Below, in pieces: positions 32,923-41,623 of a stretch of DNA of 64,000 nt; position 1 is the stretch's first letter, and every line of letters begins with the position of its first letter. The DNA is from Pseudomonas sp. PDM16 (GTDB taxonomy: Bacteria > Pseudomonadota > Gammaproteobacteria > Pseudomonadales > Pseudomonadaceae). The position numbers were made by a program, and so were the translations under genes. The stretch is from assembly GCF_014851865.1 (NCBI RefSeq), contig NZ_JACVAM010000003.1:1-64000 (forward strand), in the 5' to 3' direction. The notes beneath the pieces were generated by a model, which did no database searches, was not told where the DNA came from, and worked only from the letters and a program-made list of their open reading frames with translations.

Positions 32923-34284
32923 ATGAACCGACCCACCCTCTTCTCGCGCTGCGCGCTGTCGCTGTGCCTGCCGCTACTGCTCAACACCGCCCATGCCGCC
33001 GTGGACGCGGCGCAGGCCGCCAAGCTGGGCGCCGATCTCACTCCGGTTGGCGCCGAGCGCGCCGGCAACGCCGCCGGCAGCATTCCCGAATGGACCGGCG
33101 GCCTGCCCAAGGATGCCGGCAAGGTCACCAATGGCTTCCGCGCCGACCCCTTCGCCAGCGAAGCGCCGCTGTTCACCATCACCGCGCAGAACCTCGATCA
33201 GTACCGGGAGCACCTGAGTCCGGGGCAGCAGGCGCTGTTCGCCCGCTACGCCAGCACCTACAAGATTCCCGTGTACCCCACCCATCGCAGTGTCGCCTGG
33301 CCGCAGAAGGCCTACGAAGTGGCGCACCGCAACGCCACCACCACGCAGACGGTGGAAGGCGGCAACGGCCTGGAGAAATACGCCAGCCCACTGGCCTTCC
33401 CCATTCCACAGAACGGCCTGGAAGTGCTGTGGAACCACATCACCCGCTACCGCGGCGGCAGCTTCACCCGCGAGACCACGGCCTTCATGACCACTCCGGG
33501 CGGCGACTACTCGTGGAAGACCGAGCGCGACCGCCTGGCCTACAGCGAGGAACTGCTGGACTACGACCCAAGCAAGTCGAAGAACATCCTCTACTACTTC
33601 ACCTCCGAGAACATCGCACCGGCGCGCGACGTGGGCGGCGTGCTGCTGGTCCACGAGACCCTCAACCAGGTGAAGGAACCGCGCATGGCCTGGCAGTACA
33701 ACTCCGGTCAGCGCAGGGTACGCCGTGCACCACAGGTCGCCTATGACAGCCCCGGTCCGGGCAACCTGCGTACCACCGACCAGACCGACATGTTCAATGG
33801 CTCGCCGGATCGATATGACTGGCAACTGGTCGGCAAGCGCGAGATGTACGTGCCCTACAACAGCTTCCGCCTGGCTGACCCGGCCAACAGCTACGACGAA
33901 CTGATCACCCCGGGCCACCTCAACCAGGACAAGACCCGCTACGAGCTGCACCGGGTCTGGGAAATCATCGGCACGCTGAAGGAAGGCCAGCGCCATGTCT
34001 ATTCCAAGCGCCACCTGTTCATCGACGAAGACAGCTGGACCATCGTCGAGGCCGACCACTACGACGCCCGTGGCAACCTGTGGCGCGTCTCGGAGAACCA
34101 CATCCTGCCGCTGTACGACGAGCAGACGCAGATCTCCGCGGGCGAGCTGACCTACGACCTGATCTCCGGCCGCTACCTGGCGAACTACATGTTCAACAAG
34201 GTGAACAACGCCTACCAGTTCGGCCTCAAGGCCAAGACCGGCGACTTCACCCCCGCCGCCCTGCGCGCCATCGGCATTCGCTGA
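32923..34284 (+). CDS. DUF1329-family exported protein
   Basis: The 453-residue product has a signal peptide (MNRPTLFSRCALSLCLPLLL..., cleavage near AHA) and the DUF1329 fold, related to LolA/LolB-like lipid carriers (EIIGTLKEGQRHVYSKRHLFIDEDSWTI is diagnostic). It is co-transcribed with DUF1302. The ATG at 32923 has AGGA 8 bases upstream; the frame also has an ATG at 32914 directly after the previous stop. It probably works in the periplasm with the DUF1302 barrel. Confidence 0.9.
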   Translation: MNRPTLFSRCALSLCLPLLLNTAHAAVDAAQAAKLGADLTPVGAERAGNAAGSIPEWTGGLPKDAGKVTNGFRADPFASEAPLFTITAQNLDQYREHLSPGQQALFARYASTYKIPVYPTHRSVAWPQKAYEVAHRNATTTQTVEGGNGLEKYASPLAFPIPQNGLEVLWNHITRYRGGSFTRETTAFMTTPGGDYSWKTERDRLAYSEELLDYDPSKSKNILYYFTSENIAPARDVGGVLLVHETLNQVKEPRMAWQYNSGQRRVRRAPQVAYDSPGPGNLRTTDQTDMFNGSPDRYDWQLVGKREMYVPYNSFRLADPANSYDELITPGHLNQDKTRYELHRVWEIIGTLKEGQRHVYSKRHLFIDEDSWTIVEADHYDARGNLWRVSENHILPLYDEQTQISAGELTYDLISGRYLANYMFNKVNNAYQFGLKAKTGDFTPAALRAIGIR

Positions 34285-34626
34285 CGGGGCCTTCGAACGC
34301 CACATTGCCTCCAGCACTCCTGTCATCGAAATCTGCTGGAGACCCTGCCGCCCTCATGGGCGGCTTTTTTTGGGCGATTGATGTCAGGGGCGCACCCATG
34401 AGCATCAGCTGCCTGCTTGAGTCAATCGACAGAAACCGGCCAGAGGGCGACGCTCGCCCCACCAAACAACGTCGTATCGGCACACGAATCCGCCTTTCCA
34501 AGCGACCCGTGTCGGCCCGCTGACGCGCATCCCGAGGGGGCCGGACCATCAACTTCTCAGGTAAATGGCACCGCCTCGCTTCCACTGCTACGTTGCTTGA
34601 GGCAGGCACGTGTCATGGAGGCTGGA
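34285..34626. other. Non-coding interval between DUF1329 and DUF3302 genes
   Basis: This stretch contains the terminator at 34347-34371 and then about 250 bases without a convincing gene. A 41-codon frame at 34398 has no family resemblance or ribosome site. The promoter of the DUF3302 operon is expected here, but I see no clear consensus. Confidence 0.5.
34347..34371 (+). terminator. Rho-independent terminator after DUF1302/DUF1329
   Basis: GCCGCCC and GGGCGGC form a perfect 7-bp stem with a TCAT loop and are followed by seven T residues, closing the outer-membrane pair transcript. Confidence 0.92.
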
Positions 34627-35019
34627 ATGCTGGACTATGTCGCTTTGGGAATTCTGATTTTTGTTGGAGTCGTGCTGTTCTACGGCGTTATTGCGATTCA
34701 CGATATCCCGTATGAAATCGCGGTTCATCGCAAGCATCCGCAGCAGGATGCCATTCATGTCGCGGGGTGGGTCAGTCTGTTCACCCTGCATGCCATCTGG
34801 CCCTTCCTGTGGATCTGGGCAACCCTGTACCGCGCCGACCGGGGCTGGGGCTTCTCGACCAACGTACCGGCCCCCGTGGACGATGCACGCGTGCTGACTC
34901 TAGAGAAGCAACTCGAAGAGCTGCAGGCGCGCCTGGCCTCGCTGGAGGCAGCCGAGGCCGCCACACCGCCCGAAGCCCTGCTGGTGACGCCGGCAGAGCA
35001 GCCGCGGCAGGAGGGCTGA
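34627..35019 (+). CDS. DUF3302-family inner-membrane protein (YiaW-like)
   Basis: The 130-residue product has two membrane helices (MLDYVALGILIFVGVVLFYG; VAGWVSLFTLHAIWPFLWIW) with DIPYEIAVHRKHPQ between them, then a coiled-coil tail (LEKQLEELQARLASLE). It matches YiaW/DUF3302, small proteins found before HlyD-type fusion proteins such as YiaV. A GGAG site precedes the ATG at 34627. The HlyD gene starts 3 bases after its stop. Confidence 0.85.
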   Translation: MLDYVALGILIFVGVVLFYGVIAIHDIPYEIAVHRKHPQQDAIHVAGWVSLFTLHAIWPFLWIWATLYRADRGWGFSTNVPAPVDDARVLTLEKQLEELQARLASLEAAEAATPPEALLVTPAEQPRQEG

Positions 35020-35022
35020 GCC

Positions 35023-35982
35023 ATGGATCTATTGCTTATTCTCACCTACACCGCCATCTGCGTGGCGATCTTCAAGATATTCAAGATTCCGCTGAACAAG
35101 TGGACCGTGCCCACCGCCGTACTTGGCGGCATAGTCCTCATCGGCGCACTGATCTTCCTGATGAATTACAACCATCCTTACTCCGAGGTATCGCGCAGCT
35201 ACTTCGTCAGCACACCGATCGTGCCCGCGGTCAGCGGGCAGGTGATCGAGGTGCCGGTCAAGGGTCACCAGATGCTGAAAAAGGGTGATGTGCTATTCCG
35301 CATAGACCCGACGCCCTTCGAGAATCGGGTCAAGTCGCTGAAGGCTCAGCTGGTTTCGGCGCGCGCAGACCTGGCGCGGGCCAGCGAACTGGCACGTCGC
35401 AATGTCGGCAACCGGCGCGACGTGGACATCACCTCGGCGAACGTGCAGGACCTGCAGGCGCAACTCAACATCGCCCAGTTCGAACTGGACAACACCACTG
35501 TACGGGCCCCCTCCAACGGCTATGTCACCCAGGTTTCACTGCGCCCAGGCATCTATGCAGTGAAGATGCCGTTGCGCCCGGCCATGGTGTTCATCCCCCA
35601 GGAGGACTATGCCTATGTGGCCTGGATGCGGCAGAACAGCCAGTTGCGCCTGAGCATTGGCGACGAGGCCGAGATCGCCTTCGACGGCATCCCCGGAGAA
35701 GTGTTCGAGGCCAAGGTGAGGATGGTCCTGCCGGTAATCGCTGAAGGCCAGGTGCAGCCGAGCGGCAACCTTATAGGCTTCACCGGCTCGCCTCCGCCGG
35801 GACGGGTGCCGGTAATGCTCGAAGTGACCGACCCGGAATTCGCCGAATATCGGGACCTGATGCCGGGCGGCGCCTATGGACAGGCCGCGCTGTACTCCGA
35901 GCACTTCCACCACGTTGCCATCATGCGCAAGATTCTCCTGCGCATGGCGGCCTGGATGAACTACATCTTCCCTTTCCACTGA
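35023..35982 (+). CDS. HlyD-family membrane fusion protein (YiaV-like)
   Basis: The 319-residue product has two N-terminal membrane segments, then a biotinyl-lipoyl-like domain (VPAVSGQVIEVPVKGHQMLKKGDVLFRIDP), a short coiled coil and a beta-barrel domain. This is the layout of periplasmic adaptor proteins of the YiaV/EmrA kind. No outer-membrane channel or pump gene is adjacent, as is usual for yiaWV. The polyphosphate kinase gene starts 13 bases after it, so the three may be co-transcribed. Confidence 0.9.
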   Translation: MDLLLILTYTAICVAIFKIFKIPLNKWTVPTAVLGGIVLIGALIFLMNYNHPYSEVSRSYFVSTPIVPAVSGQVIEVPVKGHQMLKKGDVLFRIDPTPFENRVKSLKAQLVSARADLARASELARRNVGNRRDVDITSANVQDLQAQLNIAQFELDNTTVRAPSNGYVTQVSLRPGIYAVKMPLRPAMVFIPQEDYAYVAWMRQNSQLRLSIGDEAEIAFDGIPGEVFEAKVRMVLPVIAEGQVQPSGNLIGFTGSPPPGRVPVMLEVTDPEFAEYRDLMPGGAYGQAALYSEHFHHVAIMRKILLRMAAWMNYIFPFH

Positions 35983-35995
35983 CGGAGCACGGGAC

Positions 35996-36799
35996 ATGGC
36001 CAAGAAGAAGGAAAAGGTCGAGGAAAAACTGGGTCGCAAGGAATACGAGCAGGAGCTAAAGCGCCTGCACGTCGAGCTGGTCAAGCTCCAGCAGTGGGTG
36101 GTTGCCAAGGGGCTGAAGGTCTGCGTGATATTCGAGGGGCGTGATGGCGCCGGCAAGGGCGGCACTATCAAGGCCATTACCGAGCGGGTCAGCCCGCGGG
36201 TATTCCGCGTCGTGGCGCTCCCGGCGCCCACCGAGCGGGAGAAGACGCAGATGTACGGCCAACGCTACCTGCAGCACATGCCGGCAGCTGGCGAGATCGT
36301 GATCTTCGACCGCAGCTGGTACAACCGCGCGGGGGTCGAACGGGTAATGGGATTCTGCTCCGAAGAGCAGGCGCACAAGTTTCTCAACGTCGTGCCGTTG
36401 TTCGAGAAGATGATCGTCGAGTCCGGTGTCATCCTTATCAAGTACTGGCTGGAAGTCAGTGCCCAGGAGCAGCAGCGCCGTCTGGAAGAACGCATTCACG
36501 ACGGGCGCAAGATCTGGAAGCTGTCGCCCATGGACCTCAAGTCCTTCACTCGCTGGGACGACTACACCCGCGCCCGCGACGACATGTTCGCCGCGTCCGA
36601 TTCCTCCTGGGCACCCTGGTACATGGCTCGCTCCGAGGACAAGCGACGGGTACGTCTGAATATCATCAGCCATCTGCTGGCGCAGGTGCCCTACGACGAC
36701 ATCACCAAGGACCAGAAGATAGAGCTGCCCAAGCGCGGCAAGATCGGCCGCTACAAGGCGGCGCCCTACCCCTTCCGCATGGTCGAAGAGCGTTTCTGA
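35996..36799 (+). CDS. ppk2: Polyphosphate kinase 2
   Basis: The 267-residue product is a single-domain PPK2. The Walker A motif EGRDGAGKGG, the lid-region Arg residues and the Walker B-type DRSWYNRAGVERVMGF are intact. PPK2 enzymes move phosphate between polyphosphate and nucleotides; the single-domain class usually phosphorylates ADP or GDP. The lysine-rich N-terminus (MAKKKEKVEEK) is common in the family. It sits directly behind a membrane fusion protein gene. Confidence 0.93.
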   Translation: MAKKKEKVEEKLGRKEYEQELKRLHVELVKLQQWVVAKGLKVCVIFEGRDGAGKGGTIKAITERVSPRVFRVVALPAPTEREKTQMYGQRYLQHMPAAGEIVIFDRSWYNRAGVERVMGFCSEEQAHKFLNVVPLFEKMIVESGVILIKYWLEVSAQEQQRRLEERIHDGRKIWKLSPMDLKSFTRWDDYTRARDDMFAASDSSWAPWYMARSEDKRRVRLNIISHLLAQVPYDDITKDQKIELPKRGKIGRYKAAPYPFRMVEERF

Positions 36800-37035
36800 T
36801 CCATGAACACCAACGACTCGCTGACGGCCTCGATCACCGGGCGGGATATCGCATCACTCGGCGACCATTGGCGACGATGCGCCAGCAGCCTCTCGCCGAC
36901 ATGGCGCGGGTTCTAGGCGACTGAGAAAACAGCCAAGAACGAGCATTCGTCCTCGAAACGCCAACGGCCGGCGCACTAGAACGGCCACCTCGTTACACCG
37001 ACCTCCGCTCGCGCGCTCGCGCAAGGAGAATCATC

Positions 37036-38379
37036 ATGCGAATCGACCTAGGCCTCGGCCTCCTCGCCCTGCTGCTGGTGCTGGCCTCAGCCCCCGTCAC
37101 GGTCCTTGCCGAGGATCCGGCTAAGGCGAATGTGGCGAGCGATCCGGTATTCACTACCGAAGAGCTCGACCAGATGCTGGCGCCCCTGGCCCTATATCCC
37201 GACGCACTACTGGCACAGGTATTGATGGCATCCACCTATCCAGGCGACGTGGCCGACGCGGTGACCTGGTCCACCAATCATCCTGATGCAACGGGCGACG
37301 ACGCAGTGCGCCAGGTCTCCGACCAGTCCTGGGACCCTAGCGTGCAGTCGCTGGTCGCCTTCCCCGCGGTGCTGATCACCCTGGGACAGGACCCTGCCTG
37401 GGTGCAACGGGTGGGCGACGCCTTCCTGGCGCAGCCCGACGCAATCATGGACTCGGTACAACGCCTGAGGCGACAGGCCAAAGCGGCCGGCAATCTCAAA
37501 TCCAACGAGCAGCAGAAGGTCAGCGAGCAGGCACCCGCGCCTGCTCAGGCAACCAGCACTGGCGGCAGCAACCAGCAGACCATCATCATCGAGTCGGCCG
37601 ACCCGCAGGTGGTCTACGTACCAAGCTACAACCCCACGGTGGTGTATGGCACCTGGCCCTATCCCTCCTATCCGCCGGTTTACTACCCACCACCCCCGGG
37701 CTACTACTTCGGCACGGCAATCGCCACCGGCATCGGCTTCGCCGCCGGGGTGGCGATCATCGACTCGCTATGGGGCGACTGCAACTGGGGGCACGGCGAC
37801 ATAGACATCGATGTGAACCGCTACAACAACATCAACGACAATCGTCGACTCGACGTCAATCAGAGCACCTGGAAGCACAACGCAGTCAACCGCGATGGAG
37901 TGCCCTATCGTGATCGCGCCAGCCGCGAGCAGTACGGCCAGCGCCTGGCCAACGGCGAGCAACGCAACGCGTTACGCGGCCGTGATACGGCACGCACCGC
38001 CAACCGCGAGCGGGCCCGTCAGAGCCTGCAGCAGCGAGGTTTCGAGAGCCCTGCCACAAACAACCGCCAGGCTCTGGAGCGGGCGCAGAGCGCCAATCGC
38101 GAGATGCGCAGCTCCGATCAGCTACGCCAGCGTGCCCAATCCCGTGAGCGCAACACCGCCCAGAGCCGCCAGCAGGCCCGCCAGCAGTACTCCACCTCTC
38201 GCAGCGCACGCGACAACGCCTTCGCCGGGGCTCGCTCCCCCAGTCGGGATCGTGCCTACCAGGAGCGCGGCCAGATCAGCCGCACGGCAGCCAGCCGGCC
38301 ACAGTCGGCCCGAGCCAGCGGCCGGGCGGTAAGTCGCCCGGCCATGTCCTCATCCCGCGGAGGCGCCCGGCGGCGCTGA
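37036..38379 (+). CDS. DUF3300-family exported protein
   Basis: The 447-residue product has a signal peptide, the DUF3300 domain (about 40-160: LDQMLAPLALYPDALLAQVLMAS, FPAVLITLGQDPAWVQRVGDAF), a Tyr/Pro-rich linker (YVPSYNPTVVYGTWPYPSYP) and a long disordered Arg/Gln/Ala-rich tail. A strong AAGGAG site precedes the ATG. It forms a pair with the DUF2950 gene 12 bases downstream, a recurrent association; function unknown, probably envelope-related. Confidence 0.88.
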   Translation: MRIDLGLGLLALLLVLASAPVTVLAEDPAKANVASDPVFTTEELDQMLAPLALYPDALLAQVLMASTYPGDVADAVTWSTNHPDATGDDAVRQVSDQSWDPSVQSLVAFPAVLITLGQDPAWVQRVGDAFLAQPDAIMDSVQRLRRQAKAAGNLKSNEQQKVSEQAPAPAQATSTGGSNQQTIIIESADPQVVYVPSYNPTVVYGTWPYPSYPPVYYPPPPGYYFGTAIATGIGFAAGVAIIDSLWGDCNWGHGDIDIDVNRYNNINDNRRLDVNQSTWKHNAVNRDGVPYRDRASREQYGQRLANGEQRNALRGRDTARTANRERARQSLQQRGFESPATNNRQALERAQSANREMRSSDQLRQRAQSRERNTAQSRQQARQQYSTSRSARDNAFAGARSPSRDRAYQERGQISRTAASRPQSARASGRAVSRPAMSSSRGGARRR

Positions 38380-38391
38380 AGGAGTTCCGTC

Positions 38392-39288
38392 ATGAAAGCA
38401 GCTCTCATCCTGTCACTCCTCACCACAATCGCCTTGCCCGCTCAGGCACAGCAGGCCTTCTCCACCCCTGACCAGGCCGCCGAGGCCTTCGTCATCGCCC
38501 TCGGTACCGACCACGCCAATGCCAGGCGCATGGCGGCACTGCTCGGCGAGAACTGGCGGGATTACATTCCTCTGGACGGCATAGAGCGAGATGACGTCGA
38601 GGCCTTTCTCTCCCTCTATCGAGAGAAACACGAGATCCGCGCCGAGGCTCGTGACCGGGCGCGTCTGGTGGTGGGCAACAGCGCCTGGGAGCTGCCTCTG
38701 CCGATAGTGCAAGGCCGCAACGGCTGGTTCTTCGATACCCGTGCCGGTGGTGAAACCATTCGACTACGCCGCATCGGTCGCAACGAGCTGGCCACTCTGC
38801 AGGCCGTGCGCGCCTATCATGATGCGCAGATGGACTACGCCGAAGTCGACCGGGACGGTGACGGCGCCCTGGAGTACGCGCAGAAATTCGTCAGCAGCGA
38901 GGGCAAGCACGACGGCCTGTACTGGGCCGAACAACCTGGTGAAGAGCCAAGCCCGCTGGGTCCGCTGTTCGGCGATGAGCTGCCGGATGGTGACTGGCAT
39001 GGCTACCACTACCGCATCCTCGATGCCCAGGGGCCTTCGGCGCCGGGAGGCGCCTACGGATATCGCCTGGGCGACAACATGAGCCGGGGCTTTGCCCTGA
39101 TCGCCTGGCCCTCCGCCTACGGCAACTCAGGAGTGATGAGCTTCATGATCAGCCACGATGGCGAGGTGTTCGAGAAGGACCTCGGTCCGGAAGGCGGCAA
39201 ACAGGCTCTGGCGATGACCCGGTTCGACCCTGACAGCAGCTGGCAGGAAGTCACGGACGACGAGGCATCACCAGCATCCCCGGATTGA
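38392..39288 (+). CDS. DUF2950-family exported protein
   Basis: The 298-residue product has a signal peptide (MKAALILSLLTTIALPAQA) and a DUF2950 body, with FSTPDQAAEAFVIALGTDH at the start and YHYRILDAQGPSAPGGAYGY and YGNSGVMSFMISHDG later. An AAGGAG site lies before the ATG. It is translated together with DUF3300; the role is unknown. Confidence 0.88.
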   Translation: MKAALILSLLTTIALPAQAQQAFSTPDQAAEAFVIALGTDHANARRMAALLGENWRDYIPLDGIERDDVEAFLSLYREKHEIRAEARDRARLVVGNSAWELPLPIVQGRNGWFFDTRAGGETIRLRRIGRNELATLQAVRAYHDAQMDYAEVDRDGDGALEYAQKFVSSEGKHDGLYWAEQPGEEPSPLGPLFGDELPDGDWHGYHYRILDAQGPSAPGGAYGYRLGDNMSRGFALIAWPSAYGNSGVMSFMISHDGEVFEKDLGPEGGKQALAMTRFDPDSSWQEVTDDEASPASPD

Positions 39289-39326
39289 ACCCGGGGCCTG
39301 GACAGCCACAGCCCTGGCGACGACGG

Positions 39327-40103
39327 CTACGCCAGCGCCAGAACCTGACCATCGGCCGGAATCAGCAGCCGATGAGCGATGCCGGCGTCGACCGCAGCAC
39401 TCGTCAGTCCTTCGCGGGTGACGGGACAGTGATTGATGGCTTCCAGATGATTGGCGATGACGATGCCCGAGCAGAAGCGGGAAAACTCAAGGACATCCTC
39501 CAGGCCCATGATGATGTCATCCCCCACATCGAAGCGTGCCCCGCCAGCGGGCACCACACTCACCCGCGGCTGATGCTGCAGCACGAAGTCGCGGACGGTC
39601 CGTGTCAGCACCGTATCGCCAGCCAGGTACAGGCTGGGCTCGCCAGGAAGCTCGATCAAGTAGCCGACGCCATGCTCCATCAGGCGCCCGACCAGACCCT
39701 CGCCATGGGTGCAGCGCACCGTACGGATCCGGCCTCCCAGGAAAGGGGTTGGTCTCTCGTGATCCGCCGGCAATGGCTGCACGTTCAGGCCCAGCCTGAC
39801 CAGATGAGGTGCGTCATGCGGTGTGCAGATTACCGGGGTCTGTCGCTCTCGCAACCAGCGTGCACCCGCTCGATCCAGATGATCGAAGTGTCCTTTCTGG
39901 CAGTGAGTGATCAGGCAATGGGTAACGGCCTCGAGCGCCTCGTTCGCCGACTCCGGCAACTCGACGGTGGGGTTTCTCTGCCTCCCCGAGAAAATGCGCA
40001 GCGATGGGAGTGCCCCCTTGCGCGCCAGCATCGGATCGACCAGCACTCGGTGCCTGCCTGATTCGATGATGATCGTGGAGTTGCGGATCTGCTGAATGTT
40101 CAT
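39327..40103 (-). CDS. MBL-fold metallo-hydrolase (UlaG-like)
   Basis: The 258-residue product has the metallo-beta-lactamase fold: ITHCQKGHFDHLD supplies metal ligands H67, H72, D74 and H75, with three extra residues between the first two His compared with the usual HxHxDH. Later ligands are probably in YLAGDTV and IANHLEAI. It may be a lactonase or phosphodiesterase. The ATG at 40103 has AGGAGG 7 bases upstream; an adjacent ATG at 40106 is an alternative. It is divergent from a DJ-1/AraC regulator. Confidence 0.86.
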   Translation of the reverse strand: MNIQQIRNSTIIIESGRHRVLVDPMLARKGALPSLRIFSGRQRNPTVELPESANEALEAVTHCLITHCQKGHFDHLDRAGARWLRERQTPVICTPHDAPHLVRLGLNVQPLPADHERPTPFLGGRIRTVRCTHGEGLVGRLMEHGVGYLIELPGEPSLYLAGDTVLTRTVRDFVLQHQPRVSVVPAGGARFDVGDDIIMGLEDVLEFSRFCSGIVIANHLEAINHCPVTREGLTSAAVDAGIAHRLLIPADGQVLALA

Positions 40104-40192
40104 CATGAGCCCTCCTCGGTGTGAGCTCATGGTGCCGGGACGCAACGTCGCCCATAATGGCAGAACATGACACAATCCATTCATTTACAGCC

Positions 40193-41161
40193 ATGCCCAC
40201 TCCCCTAAGAATCGGTCTCCTGCTTTACCCCGGCTGCATGCCGGCAGGATTGCTGGCCTTCTCGGACATGCTCCATGCCGCCAACCGACGCACCGGACAA
40301 GCGCTGTTCGACATGCACTTCGTGGCCGAGCGAAGCGGGCCGGTCCAATGCGCCCACGGCTTGGTGATGACGGCCAGCCATGGCCTCGCTGATCTCTCGC
40401 TGACGGCAGTCCTGATACCCGGTTTCTGGGCGGAGTCCCAGCAGCAGGTCGAAGCAACCCTGCGTGACAGCGCCCCGCTCCTCGAGGCCGTGACCAGGCT
40501 CGGCAGGCGCTGCCGCGTGTGGAGCTACTGCACAGGAGTCGCCCTGGCGGCCGCCAGCGGCCGCCTAGACGGCCAGAGCGCGACGGCGACCTGGTGGCTG
40601 GCAGACACTCTTCTCCAGCGCTACCCCAGGGTGCATTGGCAATACGAGCAGAACTGCATCCTCAATGACGCCACGGGTACCGCCAGTGGCGTCAGCGGCT
40701 ACCTGCCACTCGCTCAAGCGCTGGTCGAGCGAGAGGTCAGCACGACAGTCTTCAACGATCTCAATCGGATAATGGTGCTACCGCGCCCTACTCGATCGCA
40801 CGATGCCTTCCGGGCAATCGGCCTCATCGAACAACCCACTCAACTGCTGCGGCGGCTGCATGACCTGGTGCAGGCACTGCCGGCCGAACGAATCACCGTG
40901 CGAGCCCTGGCAGATGAGATGGGCATGACCGAGCGCACGCTAGCCCGCAAGGTTCGGGAAGAAACGGGCACGGCGGTCGCCAGCTATGCGCGCCGCATCA
41001 AGCTCGGGCAGGTCAGCGAGCGCCTGACCCTGACCTCGGCCCCGATCAAGACCATCAGCGATGACCTGGGCTTCAGCAGCGACTCGAACCTGAGGCGAAT
41101 GTTCAAGGAGCTGACCGAGCTGACGCCTGCGCAGTACCGGCAGCGGTTCGCCCGTTTCTGA
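40193..41161 (+). CDS. GlxA-type transcriptional regulator (DJ-1/PfpI plus AraC domains)
   Basis: The 322-residue product has an N-terminal DJ-1/PfpI amidotransferase-like domain (about 5-175; IGLLLYPGCMPAGLLAFSDMLHAA, the nucleophile-elbow-like VWSYCTGVALAAASG) and a C-terminal AraC helix-turn-helix (ADEMGMTERTLARKVREETG; IKTISDDLGFSSDSNLRRMFKE). Such regulators sense small nitrogen compounds. It is divergent from the MBL hydrolase, with about 90 bases between starts, and may control it. Confidence 0.9.
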   Translation: MPTPLRIGLLLYPGCMPAGLLAFSDMLHAANRRTGQALFDMHFVAERSGPVQCAHGLVMTASHGLADLSLTAVLIPGFWAESQQQVEATLRDSAPLLEAVTRLGRRCRVWSYCTGVALAAASGRLDGQSATATWWLADTLLQRYPRVHWQYEQNCILNDATGTASGVSGYLPLAQALVEREVSTTVFNDLNRIMVLPRPTRSHDAFRAIGLIEQPTQLLRRLHDLVQALPAERITVRALADEMGMTERTLARKVREETGTAVASYARRIKLGQVSERLTLTSAPIKTISDDLGFSSDSNLRRMFKELTELTPAQYRQRFARF

Positions 41162-41184
41162 TGCGAGGACCGTCTGGATCAGAC

Positions 41185-41212
41185 TACTCGCTACTCGCTA
41201 CTCGCTACTCGC
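41185..41212. repeat. Four tandem copies of a 7-bp unit at the end of the DUF2834-like gene
   Basis: TACTCGC is repeated four times in a row. On the minus strand the repeat encodes the last residues and supplies the stop codon of the membrane protein gene. A 7-bp unit shifts frame when copies are gained or lost. Confidence 0.9.
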
Positions 41213-41515
41213 TTCCGCAGATAACCCGTTGATGACGATGTACAGCAGCGGGCCGATCGACACGAAAACCACCGTGATCAGCATGTAAGGGAGGACCTTC
41301 GACGCAGCGAGGCCCCTGGCGCGGGCATCCCGGTACATCCACACACTGGCAAGCGCAGCCATCAGGTAGAGGTCGATGACTACCTGCGCCGTGTCGGGCC
41401 GGGACATCAACTGGATACCGAACGCGAGGAGCGTCTGGTCCGCAACGACCAAAGTCCAGCAGGTGTAGAGCGAAAAGGGCAGCAGTACAGCGAACGCGAT
41501 GCGTGAACCGCTCAT
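41198..41515 (-). CDS. Small DUF2834-like membrane protein
   Basis: The 105-residue product has three hydrophobic helices (IAFAVLLPFSLYTCWTLVVA, VVIDLYLMAALASVWMYRDARA, VLPYMLITVVFVSIGPLLYIVI). The SIGPLLYIV end and the DARARG loop resemble DUF2834 proteins of unknown role. The start at 41515 (MSGSRIAF) is chosen because earlier codons run into the operator. It is divergent from an XRE/MmyB regulator, with a palindrome between them, and its end is encoded by a tandem heptamer. Confidence 0.75.
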   Translation of the reverse strand: MSGSRIAFAVLLPFSLYTCWTLVVADQTLLAFGIQLMSRPDTAQVVIDLYLMAALASVWMYRDARARGLAASKVLPYMLITVVFVSIGPLLYIVINGLSAEASSE

Positions 41516-41571
41516 GTCCATCTCCTGGCAAGTCATGTCGGCAAGGTAGTGGTATGGTCTTCCGCCGCTCA

Positions 41572-41588
41572 ATGACCTGTCAGGTCAT
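41572..41588. promoter_or_regulatory. Palindromic operator ATGACCTG-T-CAGGTCAT
   Basis: A perfect palindrome with 8-bp arms and a one-base centre lies between the divergent DUF2834-like and XRE/MmyB genes. The same sequence, with the centre base changed to A, occurs at 51406-51422 before the MAPEG gene. It is the likely binding site of the adjacent XRE regulator. Confidence 0.8.
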
Positions 41589-41623
41589 CGACGCCGCTTC
41601 GCATGGGCAGCCAGAGTTGACGC

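Noticed and set aside
34398-34523. 41-codon frame before the DUF3302 gene
   Set aside because: No ribosome site and no recognisable sequence; lies in a region with terminator and promoter features.
36804-36917. 37-codon frame after ppk2 (MNTNDSLTASITGRDIASLG...)
   Set aside because: Starts 2 bases after the ppk2 stop but has only a weak ribosome site and no family resemblance; could be a gene remnant, not supportable.
37768-38209. Repeats in the DUF3300 tail as a possible repeat array
   Set aside because: The region codes for a disordered Arg/Gln-rich tail; similarity reflects amino-acid composition and not a CRISPR or DNA repeat array.
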